From Siderastrea siderea (Eukaryota > Cnidaria > Anthozoa > Scleractinia > Rhizangiidae), in contig OZ034968.1 of assembly GCA_964030785.1 (NCBI GenBank), positions 67,916,399 through 67,980,398 on the forward strand: 64,000 bases of DNA, in the 5' to 3' direction. This document shows, one piece after another, positions 1-14,100 of the stretch; within the stretch, counting starts at the first letter, position 1; every line of letters starts with the position of its first letter. Position numbers and translations under genes: made by a program. The notes under the pieces were generated by a model, which saw only the letters and a program-made list of their open reading frames with translations, was not told the origin of the DNA and made no database searches.

Positions 1-2313
1 TGCAATTTCAAAAAATTATGCTAAACTTTTCAAATTCTTTCAGCGTGTTGACATTAAATCGATATTAAATGGTCATGCTTTGTTTTGGTACCCCAAAATT
101 GACCATGTTTTCGAAAAATACGCTTCTATCATTTTCAGATAGATATTATTCAAACCTCCCTTTTACAAAAAGTTTCAGGAAAAAAGATTGTTTCTACGCC
201 AAGTTATGGACGAAAAAAGATTTGTGGCATTAATTTTCTCTAATCATGTGTTGTCAGTCATCTGTCAACAACGCTGAAAATAGCATGTGACATAACAGGG
301 CCCCGATGTTTTGACACGCGATCGATTGCGTAGCAGTTCCCGCTTATTTCGAGTGTGTCCACAAAGTGGCTTCGATCATATCTGTGAAAGAGAGAGAGAG
401 AGAAAAGATCGAGCGTTGAGGAATTACTTTCGCTTCCTGACTCCTCGCTTGTCAGTGTGATAAGCTTCGACTGCCAGCTCGCTTTTCGTAACGCGAACGG
501 CGAAAAACAATCCATCCGTTCAAATTCCATAGCATTTCTACAAAGGAATCAACTTGGCGCAAAAGACGGCATGTCCAGGAAAGTACGGAATTTGTCTCCA
601 GTAATAAAGAAGTTTATTTTTTCCCAATTGCTCTCATTTCTGACAGGATGTTCTCTCTTAGATCTTGAGCCGAACACGTGGCGGCTTCTTCGCAGATTTC
701 AATGTGTTTTCCTTTCGCCTCTCCTTTCGTCTTTCAGGTCCCGGCAGCTTGGGTAGTCTTACCCAGCTCAAATGATGATGCCTTCGGCATTTTACAGCAG
801 ACGTGATATTACGACTCTAAAATTTCCGTTTATTACGTTTGAAGACCCTTTGAACGGCACTTGTACTCAACGAAAGTCGCTTTCCAACATAAATCACGCA
901 GAATTTGACACCATTCTTGTCGGTATGTTTGTGCTATTGTTGTAAGGCGGTAAGTTGAGCCTCCCCTCTGTCAACCGTAGGTAGTTATCCTGACACCTAG
1001 GTCCGGAAAAATTTTGGCTTTTTTTCTCGAAACTAATTTTTCAAGAAATTGGGTGCACATTTTAAGTTCGCGTTCAGCGAGTTTTCAACCATTTTAGCTC
1101 AAATTTGGCGACAATGTTGCTACATAATTTGACACCAAAACTGTGTCTCCGAATTTTAATTTTTGCTTTCATTCAAAAGTTATGATCCGTAAAAGAAAGA
1201 GGAGAAGTGTTTCTTCGAACTTCAAAGTTTAACTGAGTGCAGAAAACAAACCAGGCCAGATGCAAAAATTCCGAGACACGGTTTTTGAGACAAAGGTGTG
1301 AAGAATTCGGCGCGATGTTGGTCTTACTCTCCAGATCATTCTCGACTGGAGCGGAACCGATTTTGTGACCGATGTACTTTTTAAAAACGTAGTCTCTATT
1401 TTCGACACAGTTGTCTTTTTTCTTTATCTAATTACGTTTTCGTAATCTTCAATTATTAAGCTTTCAGAAAATATATAGTTTGTTAGGGTCCTTGTGAAAC
1501 GCCTGACGCTCAAACGGTGAAAACGCAATGTTGTCATTTGGGGTACCCTGATACCTTAATGAAATTAAGTTAATATGTTCCTTTAAATGTTCGAACACAA
1601 TGTTGGGCATGGATAAAGTTAGCTATCGATAATTTTAGCACAGTTTTGACCAAAAATCTGCGAAATCCTCGTGACCATGCCCCTTTAACGTGAGACGGAT
1701 GTGAAAAGTACTCAGCGTTTACGGACTCATACCGAACTCAGAGTATAGGCCGGTTCCCATACGCATTTAATTTGTTTCTGTTTACATGTGACCGGTTTGA
1801 AAATTCATCTTGCTTTCTGGTTCGGGAGCTGAACGGACAGGAATTAGTCACTCGATTTATTCAGACCGGTATGGTGGTTTTTCTCATGCAATAGCGCCTT
1901 TCCCCACTATCTGGAGATCTGGAACAGGTTAACGGTACTCGGGGACCGAGTTACACCGGTCTGGGTGATTTAACGGAGCCGATGGCTTACCGGGTCGGTT
2001 CGTCGTACGTTTGTCAGTTTGCTCTTTATTACCCAAACCAGAAACTATTAACGTTTACGTTGTTCTGGAGCCCTGGTTCTCTAGTTTATCGATTCACGGC
2101 CTCGGTCCTGAATAATTCCTCCGTGATCGTGATGACACACGTAATAATTATGTTGCAGGAGTTATTGTAGTCTGTACCTTAAATTTCCAGTATTTGTGGT
2201 TTAACTTGACACTGAATTAATGGCGATCATCCTCGGAGGCCAAGGTTCACGTAACTGGAGCGGTTGAAAGTTTAAATGCAAGGTGTATAAATGGACACCA
2301 GCGATATATTGCT
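1..2313. other. Intergenic, no gene seen
   Basis: Only short uninterrupted frames occur here, without splice or family signals. Similar phrases containing 'ggtacccc' and 'gaccatg' recur near 70-110 and 1540-1690, which suggests an old repeat, but I could not define ends. Confidence 0.5.
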
Positions 2314-3221
2314 AGGGTAATGCATCAGTCAATTCCAGCTGCGCCCATCCCCCCCCCCCGGGCAATTTGCGTGCCTTGTCAGTCCCGGGGATGGGGCATT
2401 AGCAAAGTTGGCACGGCCCGGGGGTCGGGCATTTGCCTACCCCCGGGCTTTTGACACACATATGGTTTCCGACTCGAAATCTAAACATGGAGGATTTTAT
2501 CGCAAAGGACCAGCAGTTCGTCGTAGATTGGATCGTCTGCCAAGTACTGGACAAACTTGTGGAGGTTTTCTCGATTTTATGCATTTCTTCGTTGCTTACC
2601 AAGGCACAACTATCACTTAATATAGCGAGATCGGGAACGATCAACGTGAATCGACGTACGCATTCTTCTTAGGGATTTAAAAAAAAAATTTAGTCGCGAT
2701 GATTCTTAAATTCTAAACATGTGTATAGAGATCGTCGTTTTATACTTTTGCATATTATTAAAATATTACAACAGATGACGTTACAACAGACTTTTATAAT
2801 GTCAAGCTTTTTGTTTACTAGCGAACTGTTTAAAACAAACTATCATGTAGTATTGTTGTCTGTGAAGTATTAAAATATCATCACTTGGCATTTATACTAA
2901 CTTTATTAACATCGGATAGTGCCGTTTCAAACAATAGAAGACGGAGAGGTAGGCCTACAGAAATGAAAAATCACACATAAAAATGCTGAAAGTGGTATTA
3001 TTGTGCAATGAAGGAAAACTGCTGCAGTGTTGATTGGGGACGTACGATCCCGGGGGGCGGGGCATTTGCCCTCTTCCTTCGTCCACACCGCGGGGCATTT
3101 GGCAGCTAAAGTGTCCCCACCCCCGGGAATTTGCCATCCGAGAGAAAAAAAATGCTAATGCCCGGGGGTTAGCCCGGGGGGGGGGCATGGGCGCAGCTGG
3201 AATTGACTGATGCATAACCCT
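2314..3221. mobile_element. Non-autonomous inverted-repeat transposon, 0.9 kb
   Basis: The two ends are inverted copies: the left begins AGGGTAATGCATCAGTCAAT, and the reverse complement of the right begins AGGGTTATGCATCAGTCAAT. The match continues for at least 35 bases into CAGCTGCGCCCAT and a C-rich run. Just inside both ends are several GC-rich blocks containing CCCGGGG next to GGCATTTGCC, a subterminal repeat pattern. No transposase frame is present. Target duplication is unclear (flanks gct versus gcc), so the superfamily is not assigned. Confidence 0.8.
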
Positions 3222-6200
3222 GCCCATGCAGTTGCTCCATGTTACCATATACTGTACTTACCAATCTTACAATTAGAAACCACATTAATTGGCCACCCCT
3301 AGCCTACGAGCAGGTTTTCTTACTGAGTTATTCGCGAGAAATCGAGCCGAAACGTTTTGGGGCTTTTGAGAAACGCTCTCCAGGTCTGAGATACCAGAGT
3401 ATTCAAGTTGTGGACTGACAAATCCCATATAGACTTTGCCGGATATTTTGGAAGAATTGACTGCTGGATTCCTTTTAATGCCGCGAAAGCGAGTTGCCTT
3501 TGCGGTAACTCACTAACTTAGTGTACCCACTTGAAGTCTCAGTTCAGAGATATGGACTACAAGACATTTCGAGTGATCTCTCCTTTTTAAGCGATGATAT
3601 TTAAGTTGTAAGTGAAACTGAGGTATTTATAATCCAGCACACGAGGCAAACACGGAGAACTTCACATTTGCTGGTCTTAAAGAGCGTTTGCCATCCATCG
3701 CCCCACTTCTGCAAAGTCAAACTGGAGCTTCCTGCAGTCATTCACAGTTGCTGATAGTGAGACTCACATAATGGTATCGTCTGCAAACAGTCTAACAGTT
3801 ACACTTGCTCCAAGTCGACCTCTTAATTTGGCCTGTGTTTTGGTGTTATGCGAGTACAGCGAGCGAGCGAGCTTCAATGAGGCCGCGAAGCGACTGCACG
3901 AGCGACGAAGTCAGCGAGAGGTCTGCCAACGGGCCTACCGTGAACCTGAAAAAAAAAATTAAAGGACTTGGGAAAGTCTATCTAACAGTCGGCTTAATAC
4001 CAATTGGACGGATCGGTGTTATAGAGGAGAAAGAGTGCAGGACCAAAAATAGAGAAAAAATTACTTTGTACATGCAGATTGACAGTTATGAAAGGTAAAA
4101 TAAAACTAGGAGTTTGTTAGTGTCATTCACTATCTAAAATTTTGCGCCAGTATATTTTGAATCATAGGCAGTCGTTCACGGGGCCATATATAACAGTGGA
4201 ATATCTCTGAAGGCTAAGGGAAGGATATAAAACTCCTGTTATATTTCTTGAATCAAAAAGAAAACACGGTTTAATTATTACATTTAGCGCTAAAATTTAT
4301 TACATTTACGGTTGGTATTACTATTACATTTAGCGCTAATTGGTATTACATGTACGGTCGGTATTACATTTAGCGTTCAGTTGCATTTAGCGGTGATACA
4401 TAGGCCTTCTATCCTCAACTGTTTTCCGTTTCCGTCGTCTGACCGACCCTAGGTTTAGTCTTAAAAAATGAAATTGTTATTTTAAAACAATACATAAATG
4501 GCGTTGTGTTAAGAAAAACTAATGAATGACAGTTTCCTGTTGCTGAGAGCTCACACTGCCCATAAGGAACCATGGCCAAACACGGACAGCGACCGACAGT
4601 GATCAATTGTTTCCTACGTACGCAGTCGATCTTTCTCTTTTTAAAAAAGTCTTACAATACTATCATTTTTTTCTTTTTTGGTAAGCAAGACCAATTATGG
4701 TCTCCGATGCAGGACCGTGCCTCCTGATTCCAGACCTATTCTCTACTTTTTTTCATTTCTTTCCCTTAAATTATGATTTGGTTTTCGAGATTGTTATACT
4801 GACAGACCGATCCAAGAGGCAATATTTAGCGACAGCGAAACGGAAAAAAGTGCCTTACATTAAATTCAGTCGACTCTCCTACAAGAGGTCTTCTGACACT
4901 GATGCCCAAGTCAAGAAGCGGAGCCTCTACATGGCTTAGGTTATGAAGCTCGTTTCGGTCGGCCGGCTTACTGCAGTAGTCATTCGCCCACACCATTAAC
5001 AAACATCAGGTATGAAATCAATTTCCGTTTTAAACTCGCACGTGATCTCCGTTCGATATTGGCCGCAGAGGAAAACTCAGGAAAGACGATACTGAAAGAC
5101 ACCGCAGCTGATTTCCGGCGAGTTGAATGTCGATGTTTGTTCTCCTCCCTTCCTGCAGTACTTATCATAGACTTTTTTAAAAGCGACTTTAAATTATTTA
5201 CTTTCGCTATGAGAAAATTACAAAGCTACGACCTCAAGATGCGCCTGTAATTGAGCAGGCCTGCCACCTCGATGAGGCAGATGGTCTTACTGAAAAGATA
5301 CTGAATCAACGAATTAAATATTCATAGGTAAAAATCTTGAATCTTTCGCTTATAAATTTTGGCAGCAGCGCCTCGGGAACGGGGGACAACTAGCAGATAA
5401 TTATGAATTTCACATGTATCCTCCATACTATACACATTAGAAATCTGCCTTAAAGGTTGCCATTGAAGAAAAGGACTGAAAAAATCAGGAGATTGAAGCT
5501 TCATCGGCTGCTTCTCGTTCAAGCGCAGCAGGTCGCACAAGCAAGAACAAGTCACCAGTCGTTGACGCAGACGGCGGATTGGTTGAGCGCTCCAAACTAG
5601 TGACACCTTCACTACAGATGTCTTCAATAGCCCATTGTTTGTAGTGCCAAACTCAAGGGCATTTGAAATGCAAAACTCCGGTGGCAGCCTATGAGGACTA
5701 AGCAAGATAATACCCGGTGTTTTCACGTCCTTCCGCGGTGGCAGGTTTTGATTGACAAGCGAGGCTGCCGCCCTTGGAGCATGCACGGATGTTGGTTGCT
5801 GCCGCGTAATCACTTTCGTCAGCTTCAAGTCCGCGACAGAACGGAGAAGGAGCCTAATTTAGTCGGAGTATTCCTCCTTCTTTGAAATAGTTATCACTAG
5901 GTGAGTATACACAGAAACGTTTGCCTTCGAAACAACCTTTAGGCCGCTCAAGTGGCGAGAAAATTCTGTCGCATGGGGCACAGTCGTGACTCTATTGATA
6001 GTGGCAGCTGTACGTAGGCTTATCCCTCGGCCTATATCGCTCGGTGTGTAGCCGCTAGAAGCTGTCTTCATCCAGGCTAGGAAGGCGTGAAAGACAGATA
6101 CTTTCCCATCTCAAGACTGTAGCGAGCCAACTCCGACATTTCATCGCAGTCGTTGTCTTCAAGACCTCGACAAGACCTCTTCGCGACCTTCCTACCGCGA

Positions 6201-8148
6201 GTATTGTATACGCTTACGCCGACAAGGAAATTTCTAAATCGCCATCTACCTTTTTGTGGCGGCGTTACGACGAATGATAAAGTTAAATTTAAGAAAAAAA
6301 GATTTGCTTCTTTTGTGAACCGAATCCTAGAGGACGGTGAAAGACAGACGGCATTTGAATACAATTATCGCAGACTCCTCCGTCGTAATATCAAGACATC
6401 GTTGTTTGCGGGTACGTGTGCGGTGTAAAGGCTTTCAAAATCGCTTCCAGTTTTCTCTTATTCGCGTGTGTGAGAGGTAATTTTGAAAATTGTAAACGGC
6501 GTGTAATTACTACTGTCAAAGAAGGACAAGACGTTGTTCGTCTTCAACGAATTAAATCTGGCAAATTTTTGAGGATTGAAGAAATCGACGGACCTAATTC
6601 CTTCCTAATTCGGCCATGTGTCAAGTCGCAAGGCTCCGGTAGCCTTTTCAAACGCTCCAAGACTTTTACGAATCAAGAAAACGAAATTCTCTCAAAATAA
6701 TTAAACTTACATTGATGGCAGAAAACTGAAGGCAATAGAAAAGCAATTTTGGTCGTAACAAGCGAAATATTTCGAAATCTAGCGAAACCAGCTGCAATTG
6801 TGGGTCTGTTTGTCGCTTCGGGGGGCAGGACTTTGTACTCGTTCTCGACGGATATTTATAGCTCTTGACGTAAGATAATAAATTCTTTGTTTATTTGTTT
6901 GCCATTTTCCGACCGCAGAGTTTAAAAAAATTGTTTTTGGTACTTTAAATATCAATAAAATCGACATAGTCGACAGTAATAGATAATGAACTCTTTTAGG
7001 ACTGTTTTTTTTTACCTGAGAATGTCTATTTTAAATTTGTTATTTGCATAATTATTGACGTACAGTATCTAATTTCCACCGCGTGAAATCGAGTTTTGTA
7101 TTAATTTTATTTTCTCCCGTGAATGTCTGGGACCTTGACATTGATTTTTTGGTAAGTTGTTTATCAGCTGTTTAATCTGAAAAGTGATAGAATTGATTTT
7201 GTCCTGGCTCCTACTCGAATCCTTATTTATTTGCTTTGATAGGTCAGATTGTTATCAATCAAATAACAACGTCTGGTTTTGTGAATTTTAATTACTTTTG
7301 AACGATTTTAATACTGTCATACCCGCCTAATTTTCAGCATATATGCAAATTTATTTAGTTCTTTGTTTCCAAAGTACTTTTTACTTGTGTTGCTAAAAAT
7401 AGTACATTGAGAGGAAACTGGCCACAACTGAAGAGCTTGATGCAAGTGGGATGTTGGCCAAAAAATTTGAACTAACTTGCCTAGATTTGTATGCACTGCC
7501 AGCTGTTTGTGTTGAATGTTGATCTGCATTTATTTCTTCTGAAGGTTTTCATCACAGCAGTTGGTCAGTGGGTGGGGAGTATATTGGGGGCAGTAAAAGA
7601 GGGGGTGGGAGGCAGCAGAAAGAGAAAAAAAATTACACAATGTTGAATCTCTCTCCTCCGCAGAGGGTCAAAGGGTTTTTCGTATGGAGAGAATCCACTG
7701 AAAAAGTGAGTGCAGGCATCTGCGGAGGAGAGAGACGTTGCATAATGTTTTGCAATCACGACAGCACATAGAGGTGGAGCCATTAAAATGGGGTGGGAAG
7801 CAGGCAGTTTGGACCCACTGTCTCTCCCCTCCCATCCACACTTCCTCATAAGAAACCAAGGAACTGACATGAACACCTAATTTTTTGTCTCAGGCACCTA
7901 GAATTCACAACTTTGGCTTGAATCTGGTACGCTAGGACTTTTTCTTGGGCAACATCCTTGCTGTCCATAGATAGTGCATATAAGTTTTGCTTTTTATTAT
8001 CAGTTTCAATCATTGTTGTTTCTGTCAACTAAAGTGCATGCACGTACTGTACATGTTAATGGGTACAGTACTCTTGGTGTATTTTGGAGAATTTTTGTGA
8101 ATATTAGCTTTCTTGGTTTCTTATTAGCTTTCTTGGTTTCTACTAAGG
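3222..8148. other. Intergenic or 5' region, no supported gene
   Basis: Frames of 60-168 codons occur, for example a minus-strand one at 5322-5828, but they lack recognisable domains, and several lack ATG starts. An upstream non-coding exon or promoter of the ankyrin gene could lie here; I cannot place it. A 17-base inverted repeat (TCTCTCTCCTCCGCAGA, about 7650-7667, and its complement near 7719-7736) suggests a small foldback. Confidence 0.45.
4272..4400. repeat. Degenerate short tandem repeat
   Basis: Variants of ATTACATTTAGCG and ATTACATTTACGG alternate with GGTATT about six times in 130 bases. The spacing is irregular, so this is a decayed satellite-like stretch. Confidence 0.6.
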
Positions 8149-8180
8149 TTCAATACAGAGCACAAGACATTTTGGCTGCC

Positions 8181-11100
8181 ATGATGGCATCCATGGCCGC
8201 AGCATATCAAGACTTCTCCAAGTTAAACCCAGAACCGGTGATGCGCAAATGCACACCATTCTGTGAAAAGAATAAGGAGTGCCCCGAGCATCATGAACTG
8301 CTAGTGGCTATCGTCAATTGTACTGATATGCTTGGTTCATTATCAAATCTTGACAACTTAAAAGAAAGTGTAGACAAGTACACAAAAGCTGGATGGGGTA
8401 AAGACGACGATGTTCCAGATGCTGTCCCGGAAAATCGATTTCCACTCATCCATTGGGCTGCAGCTCTAGGGAAATGTAATGCATTAGAGTGGATGCTGGC
8501 AAGTGGGTTTTCTCCTGTGGCTAAATCATCTGGAAGTGGGGAGACAGCCCTTCATCGTGCCATTCAACTGTTATACAAATCAAGACCAAAGTTTACAGTC
8601 AAGGAACTCAATCCAAAGTTTTCAAAGATGGTTGCACTGTTAAAGGAAGCACTGTTGATCAAGGATGAGGCGCATGGAGAGACGCCTCTTCACACAGCGG
8701 CAAACATGCTGGTTAACGGTGATCATAAACCTAATTTCTTCTTGGCCTGTGTTGAGGTCATAGTAAACAAAGGCAAAAAAATGGGTGACTACTCGGATGC
8801 TATCCTGAATGCAGTTAATAATTCTGGAGAGACAGTACTGCATATTCTAGCGCGTGGTGAACGTCAAAAGGTGGAGTACTGCACTCAGGCCATAAGGTCC
8901 CTTATTGTTGCTGGTGCCGACAGGAGCATTAGGAATAATGATGGGCAGACGGCATTGGATATTGCTCTTGCTGGTGGCACAGAGTCTATTGTGGAAGAAC
9001 TTATCAGGGTAGGTTCCTTTTGGCTTTCGTTTCTGTACTTATATGACGTTCAGTCTTTTGAAGGCCAGCTGATGTAGCCAATAGAGCATCAGACTTCTGA
9101 ACAGAAGGTTGGTGTTTTGAGGTTATTCTCGGTGCTAGGGTTTTTGCCTTGAAAGAGTCTTAACTCCATGTCATTTCTCTTCCCCAAGTGTGACTGAGGT
9201 AACAAAAAGGTGGGGAGTCACCCAGCAATAGCCTACATGTAGCATCCCATCCAGGGGGAGTTGAAATGCTCAAGCAGTGTCTTAATGATATGGAAGTGGG
9301 CCTAAGCACTTGCACCATCCTCTCTCATTTAATCTGTTGGCTTGGACACAGACTAAAGCTCAACTACTTACCAGAATTAAAAGTGATGTGAAATGAACAG
9401 CCATACCCATTCCAATGATACTGGTATGATAGTCCCAATCACCGTAGCAACCGGGTCAACTTGAACTGGCACTGTTGTGAGACTCGCACTGTTGTGAGAT
9501 TAATTTGAACAGGTGTCATGCAAATGAATACAGAGCCACAAGAGGGATGAACTCGTACCAGAATGAAAGTCATACTTGTATCATGTAAACACCCCCTTAC
9601 TTTCAAATCCTCTCTTCACTTACATGTAGCTGTTTGAATGGTTTCATGCACATTGTCAGATTGACCTGTGGTGGACTGGTATCCCAATGAAGACTGAGAT
9701 GAAAATCAATGCTGCCAGTCATTTTTTTGGCAGAATCTGAAACTACTTTAAGTATCTAAAATGGGTGGTTCCAGAAAATATCCATACCCATACCACGGGC
9801 GGTATCTCGGAATTCTGAAGGGGAGGGGGGGGTTAGGTCGACTGGAATTCAGAGGACATGAGGGGGTTCATTGGACTGGAATTCCGAAGGCATGGGGGGA
9901 TTTTCAGGAGAGTAACTTCCAGTTTGGTGTAGTTAAGTCTCTTCAAGAAAAACTCATCAAAAACGACTTATCTAAGGACGACAATTCACTTGTAAACACG
10001 AGACATGTTCAACTCAATCAACATGCCGGAGACACATTTCAATGGTCATGGTCAATGAAATGTTTATGCTAACATGACGGCTGAAAGCTGTTCACTTGGC
10101 AGTAGGTCGGTCACAAAAGCGTCGTAGGCTTTCAGGGCTCGAGACTAACCTTTCAGCTTAGTAGCCAAGTGGCTAGTGAGAGGTTTGATTTCACTAGCCA
10201 AAATAGATTTTTACTAGTCAGACTTTTTTGGCATAATCTCATACTGTGTTCAATATGTCTAATTTTCAGCCGAGTTAAGTACTGTAAACATGCCTCTCTG
10301 TAATCTCAAGAGTAAAGAACTTGAATGTTGACTATTCTTTACAACGGTTAAAGATCCTCACGTGCGGAATACAAAGTACTATGTGCCTTCAGGGCAAATT
10401 CCCAGGCGCGATGTAGTTCACACCTCTCTTTTCCATTACAGTCAGATCATGACGAATAACTCGAACAGTTAACCTTATATAAGCATGTCTAGTCATCGTA
10501 CGGAGAAACGTTGGGAAGACAAGACTAACATTGTACGACCGTTGTAAGGTACGGAGAAATGTCAAAATGACAACACTGATACAGCACTCAACTCACGTAC
10601 GGAAAAACGTCTACAAGAGAAGACTAGTAAATTATAAGCGTATTTAAGTGCGGAGAAACGTTGACAGACAAAACTAATAAGGTTCGAACTTACTAAGGTA
10701 CAGAGAAACGTTGAGAAGTCATATCAAACACGTTGGTTGTAAATGCACTACAGTAAGGAGAAATGCTGCCAACGTACCAAGATACAGAGACTAATAAAAT
10801 AACCAACTACTAACTTACAGAGAAACGTTATTGGACAAAACTAATTCCGTAAGAACATGTGTGACGTACGGAAGAACGCCGAACGGACAAACTGAACTAT
10901 TACAGTGGGACAACAAATTATGGAGAACGTATTAAATGAGACAACTAAAATCACACTAAGGTACGGATAAACATTGAGAAGACAAGACTAATACTGTATG
11001 AACATACTAACGCACAGAGAAACGCTAAGCAGTGTCGACTTATCGTACGAATGTATTAACAGACTGAAAACCTTAGGAAGAGCAGAACAATGTCGTGCGA

Positions 11101-14100
11101 ACGTGCTAACGTACAAAGAAACGTTGAGAAGGCTAGACTAATAAATCGATGAACCTATTTACGTACGGAGAAACGTTGTCAAGACGTTACGTAGAGAGAA
11201 ACGCCGGGAAGAGAAACTATTGTACGAACGTAGCAATTAATGGAAAAAAGTCAATACCTTTCAAGGAAATGTATGGTGAAACGTTCCGAAGACAGCTAAT
11301 TTCGTTGGAACGTAGTAATGACAGAGAAACGTTGCCAACTGAGACAAGAATTAGTAGGGAGAAACGTTGAGAGGACAAAACAAGTATCATACGAACATTA
11401 GTTACGATATCCTTCAATGGAATAAGTCTTAGCTTCTGTTCACTCAACTTGCTTTTTGGATCTGATTATCAGAAGCAAAACTTAGTTTGGTGTCCATCCG
11501 GTGCTTTACTGCTTTGAAATTGTCACTAGCCAAAATGGCTAGTGAAAGCGCAAAACTTACTAGCCAAAATGGAATTTCTACTAGTCTGTGACTAGTTGGC
11601 TACCGTTAGTCTCGAGCCCTGGCTTTTCTTCGATTGTTTAGCTCGAATACAATACTGTAGATCCCAGCAAAGGGTTTTCAGCCCCTATATTAAAGCAGAT
11701 ATTATCGAGACACATGTGAAATTGTTGCGTTACCTACCATGCGACATTCATTGAAAAGGTCAGATTTCACACGTTATGCAAATTTGATGCGCTTTTCATC
11801 AGACTACATTCACTATTTTGTACAAATTCGTTTAAAGTTGTCATAGACTTTGAATTTCAATGTGAGATTCATTTACTTTTTTAATTTTAATCGAAGGATA
11901 AAGTGCGGGGAAAAAGTTTGATTTGTTCTCGCGCAATTTATTTGAGGCCGCAGTACAGTATGCAAATTGCGTTCACTGTGAACTAAAAATAATTGCAGGA
12001 AAAAAGCTTGCTCAGTTTTACTCTAATTCTTTTCCTAACATCTTAACCTTTGATTTTTAGAATAGGTTGCATTCAACAGTTTTGATTTTGACGGCAGGTT
12101 TGAGTCTGGCAAACGCAACTATGAATTTCCAATTTCAATTCTGAAAATTTTAGCTTTGTTGTTAACATTTTATGTTGCATTCGGCACACAAATTATTCAT
12201 GGCAACCCTCGACACCAAAAATTAAAGACACACGTTTAAACATTGGACCAAGCGTTGGAATGACTTCAAAGTGGTTTGAGTTTTCTAATGTTTAACGGAT
12301 TATCGGTAGTGTACGTTTTGCCGTGGAAGGTTACAATGTAAAATATCACTCAGTCGGCCGCTGTTTGTCATCACGCAACGTTGATTGTTTGCTGTGCTGA
12401 ATGTACGTTTTTTCCTTTCGGAGGGAGCGAAAGGATTAATTTCCGTTTAATAAAGGTGTTTGGAATATAGAGAGGGCTTTTCAAATCAGTTGGAAGAAAA
12501 AAGCGGCAATTCCTAAGGGGGGTTTGAATGATTACGGAATTCCGAAGGCATGGGGGGGGGGGGGGGGTAGAACGGTTTGGAATTCCGAGGGCAAGTGGGG
12601 GTTGAGCATTTTGGAATTTCCTAAGGCAAGGGGGCGTCTAGATGAAGATGGCGCCCGTGGTAGGGTATGGATATTTTCTGGAATCACCCAGTGGGTGACA
12701 CAAGGATTTGACTTGATACCAAGGACATCTCTCTAGACAAGAAATCATTGTAGAGAATTTTAATGCTAACAAAAGCAATTTGCTAATTTGACATCATCAT
12801 TCACCTCATCAGGTAGTTGAAAGTGATGAGTCTGTACTTGATAACATGTCTGTTTCTGAGAGCACTGGAGAGCTGGGATACTCTGGCCTTGTGACACCAT
12901 CACCTCCTCCAAGTCTTGATGGACACTCGCCTGCCAGTGCAGCCAGTGCAGCAGTGGACAATGAAGAAGAAGATTCTTTGTATCCTCGCATTGCACATGT
13001 GCAGTCAGTGAATATCAAGGTTGAGCCACTTGACGACAATGAAGACCCTGATCAGGTATGCATCAGATTGTTGTGCCTGTATATCATGTTTGTGTGTGCT
13101 GTGTAGCTGTACAGAGCTCCCAACTCCTTCACAAACAACTAGGAGTGTGAGCATGAATTTCAGTGGTTGTATGAGAGCTTTTCAAATTATTTGGCTGGAG
13201 AGGGTAATGTCAAAATATGGCATCAGTGACAAACAGCTGTGTATAATAAAATTATTTTAATGAGGAACATAATTTCCCTTAAAATTTCCCCTTTTTACAT
13301 GTGCAGGATTATCAGAGAAGCAAAACAGATGGTTGATGCAGGGGAGTGAAAAACCACTTGCACATACATGTAAACTAGTCACTCTCATCAAAAGTTTTGA
13401 CTGCATGATTCAGTGGAAATGTTAGTTGTGGCCTAATCCTATGTGCATTTTGCAATCTTTTTTACTTGTAGTTAACAGGTGTGTCATCATTTTTGCAGCA
13501 AATTCAGCAGTTGCAGGAAGAACAAGCTTCAAGTAGTGCATCATGTTCAGGTGAGTGCATGTACTATCATAATGTTAGCTAGCACTGCTGCTGCTTTAAA
13601 ATGCACTCGCAGTTAATTATGCACAGCTGTACCATAGGTAGGTAAAGTTGCACAAGAGCCACAGGTGGCCAGACAGCCGGATTTTAACCTGGTTTCTATC
13701 GCATGACAAAACTACTTCCCCGTGGAAGTGCTAAACTGCTGAAGTGCTACTTCCCGCTGAGTTGGGTGCTAGTCCATCACAGGGTAACCCTCAGCAATCT
13801 ACTTTAATTCACCTGGGTGAAGAAAGACGATGTGGAGCAGTTTAAGGAACTATGTAGGCCCAAAACCACTGACCTTTAGATCTTAAGTCCAATGTGCTAA
13901 CCACAACACTTCCATGCTCCACCCCCAGATATTTATATACCACATTTCCTAGGTCGTGCATTTCGTGATTTCCTGGAGTGCTTCCATTTATATGATCCAG
14001 CTTGAATTTGAAGCAATTTATTGTGCCTGACAACATTCAAAACATTGTAGGAGATGCCTAGTAGATATATCTACTAGGTGTATAGTAGATGCTAGATTTC

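Larger units (their letters stand above)
9762..12690. mobile_element. Inverted-repeat transposon in ankyrin gene intron 1
   Basis: The left end reads TGGGTGGTTCCAGAAAATAT; the reverse complement of the right end reads TGGGTGATTCCAGAAAATAT, and both continue into CCATACCC and a CCACGG block. Just inside both ends are repeated GGAATTCCGAAGG plus G-run units. The same ends and some internal sequence (AGCAAAGGGTTTTCAGCC, GTTGCGTTAC, TCAGATTTCAC) occur in the element at 31676-32921, so they are one family. No transposase frame is seen. A second element (10133-11621) is nested inside. Target duplication is not clear at this site. Confidence 0.85.

Noticed and set aside
5322..5828. 168-codon minus-strand open frame
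   Set aside because: No recognisable domain, low-complexity composition and no supporting splice or start context; a chance frame is more likely.
6153..6700. Two overlapping plus-strand frames with basic translations
   Set aside because: Neither begins with ATG (TTG and GTG starts), and I recognise no family.
7974..8180. N-terminal extension of the ankyrin protein with hydrophobic stretch
   Set aside because: Begins at GTG and reads through probable intron sequence with a duplicated 'agctttcttggtttct'; an acceptor near 8148 followed by ATG at 8181 is more plausible.
10496..11370. CRISPR-like array
   Set aside because: Units are diverged, contiguous and without regular unique spacers, in a eukaryotic transposon; it is a minisatellite.
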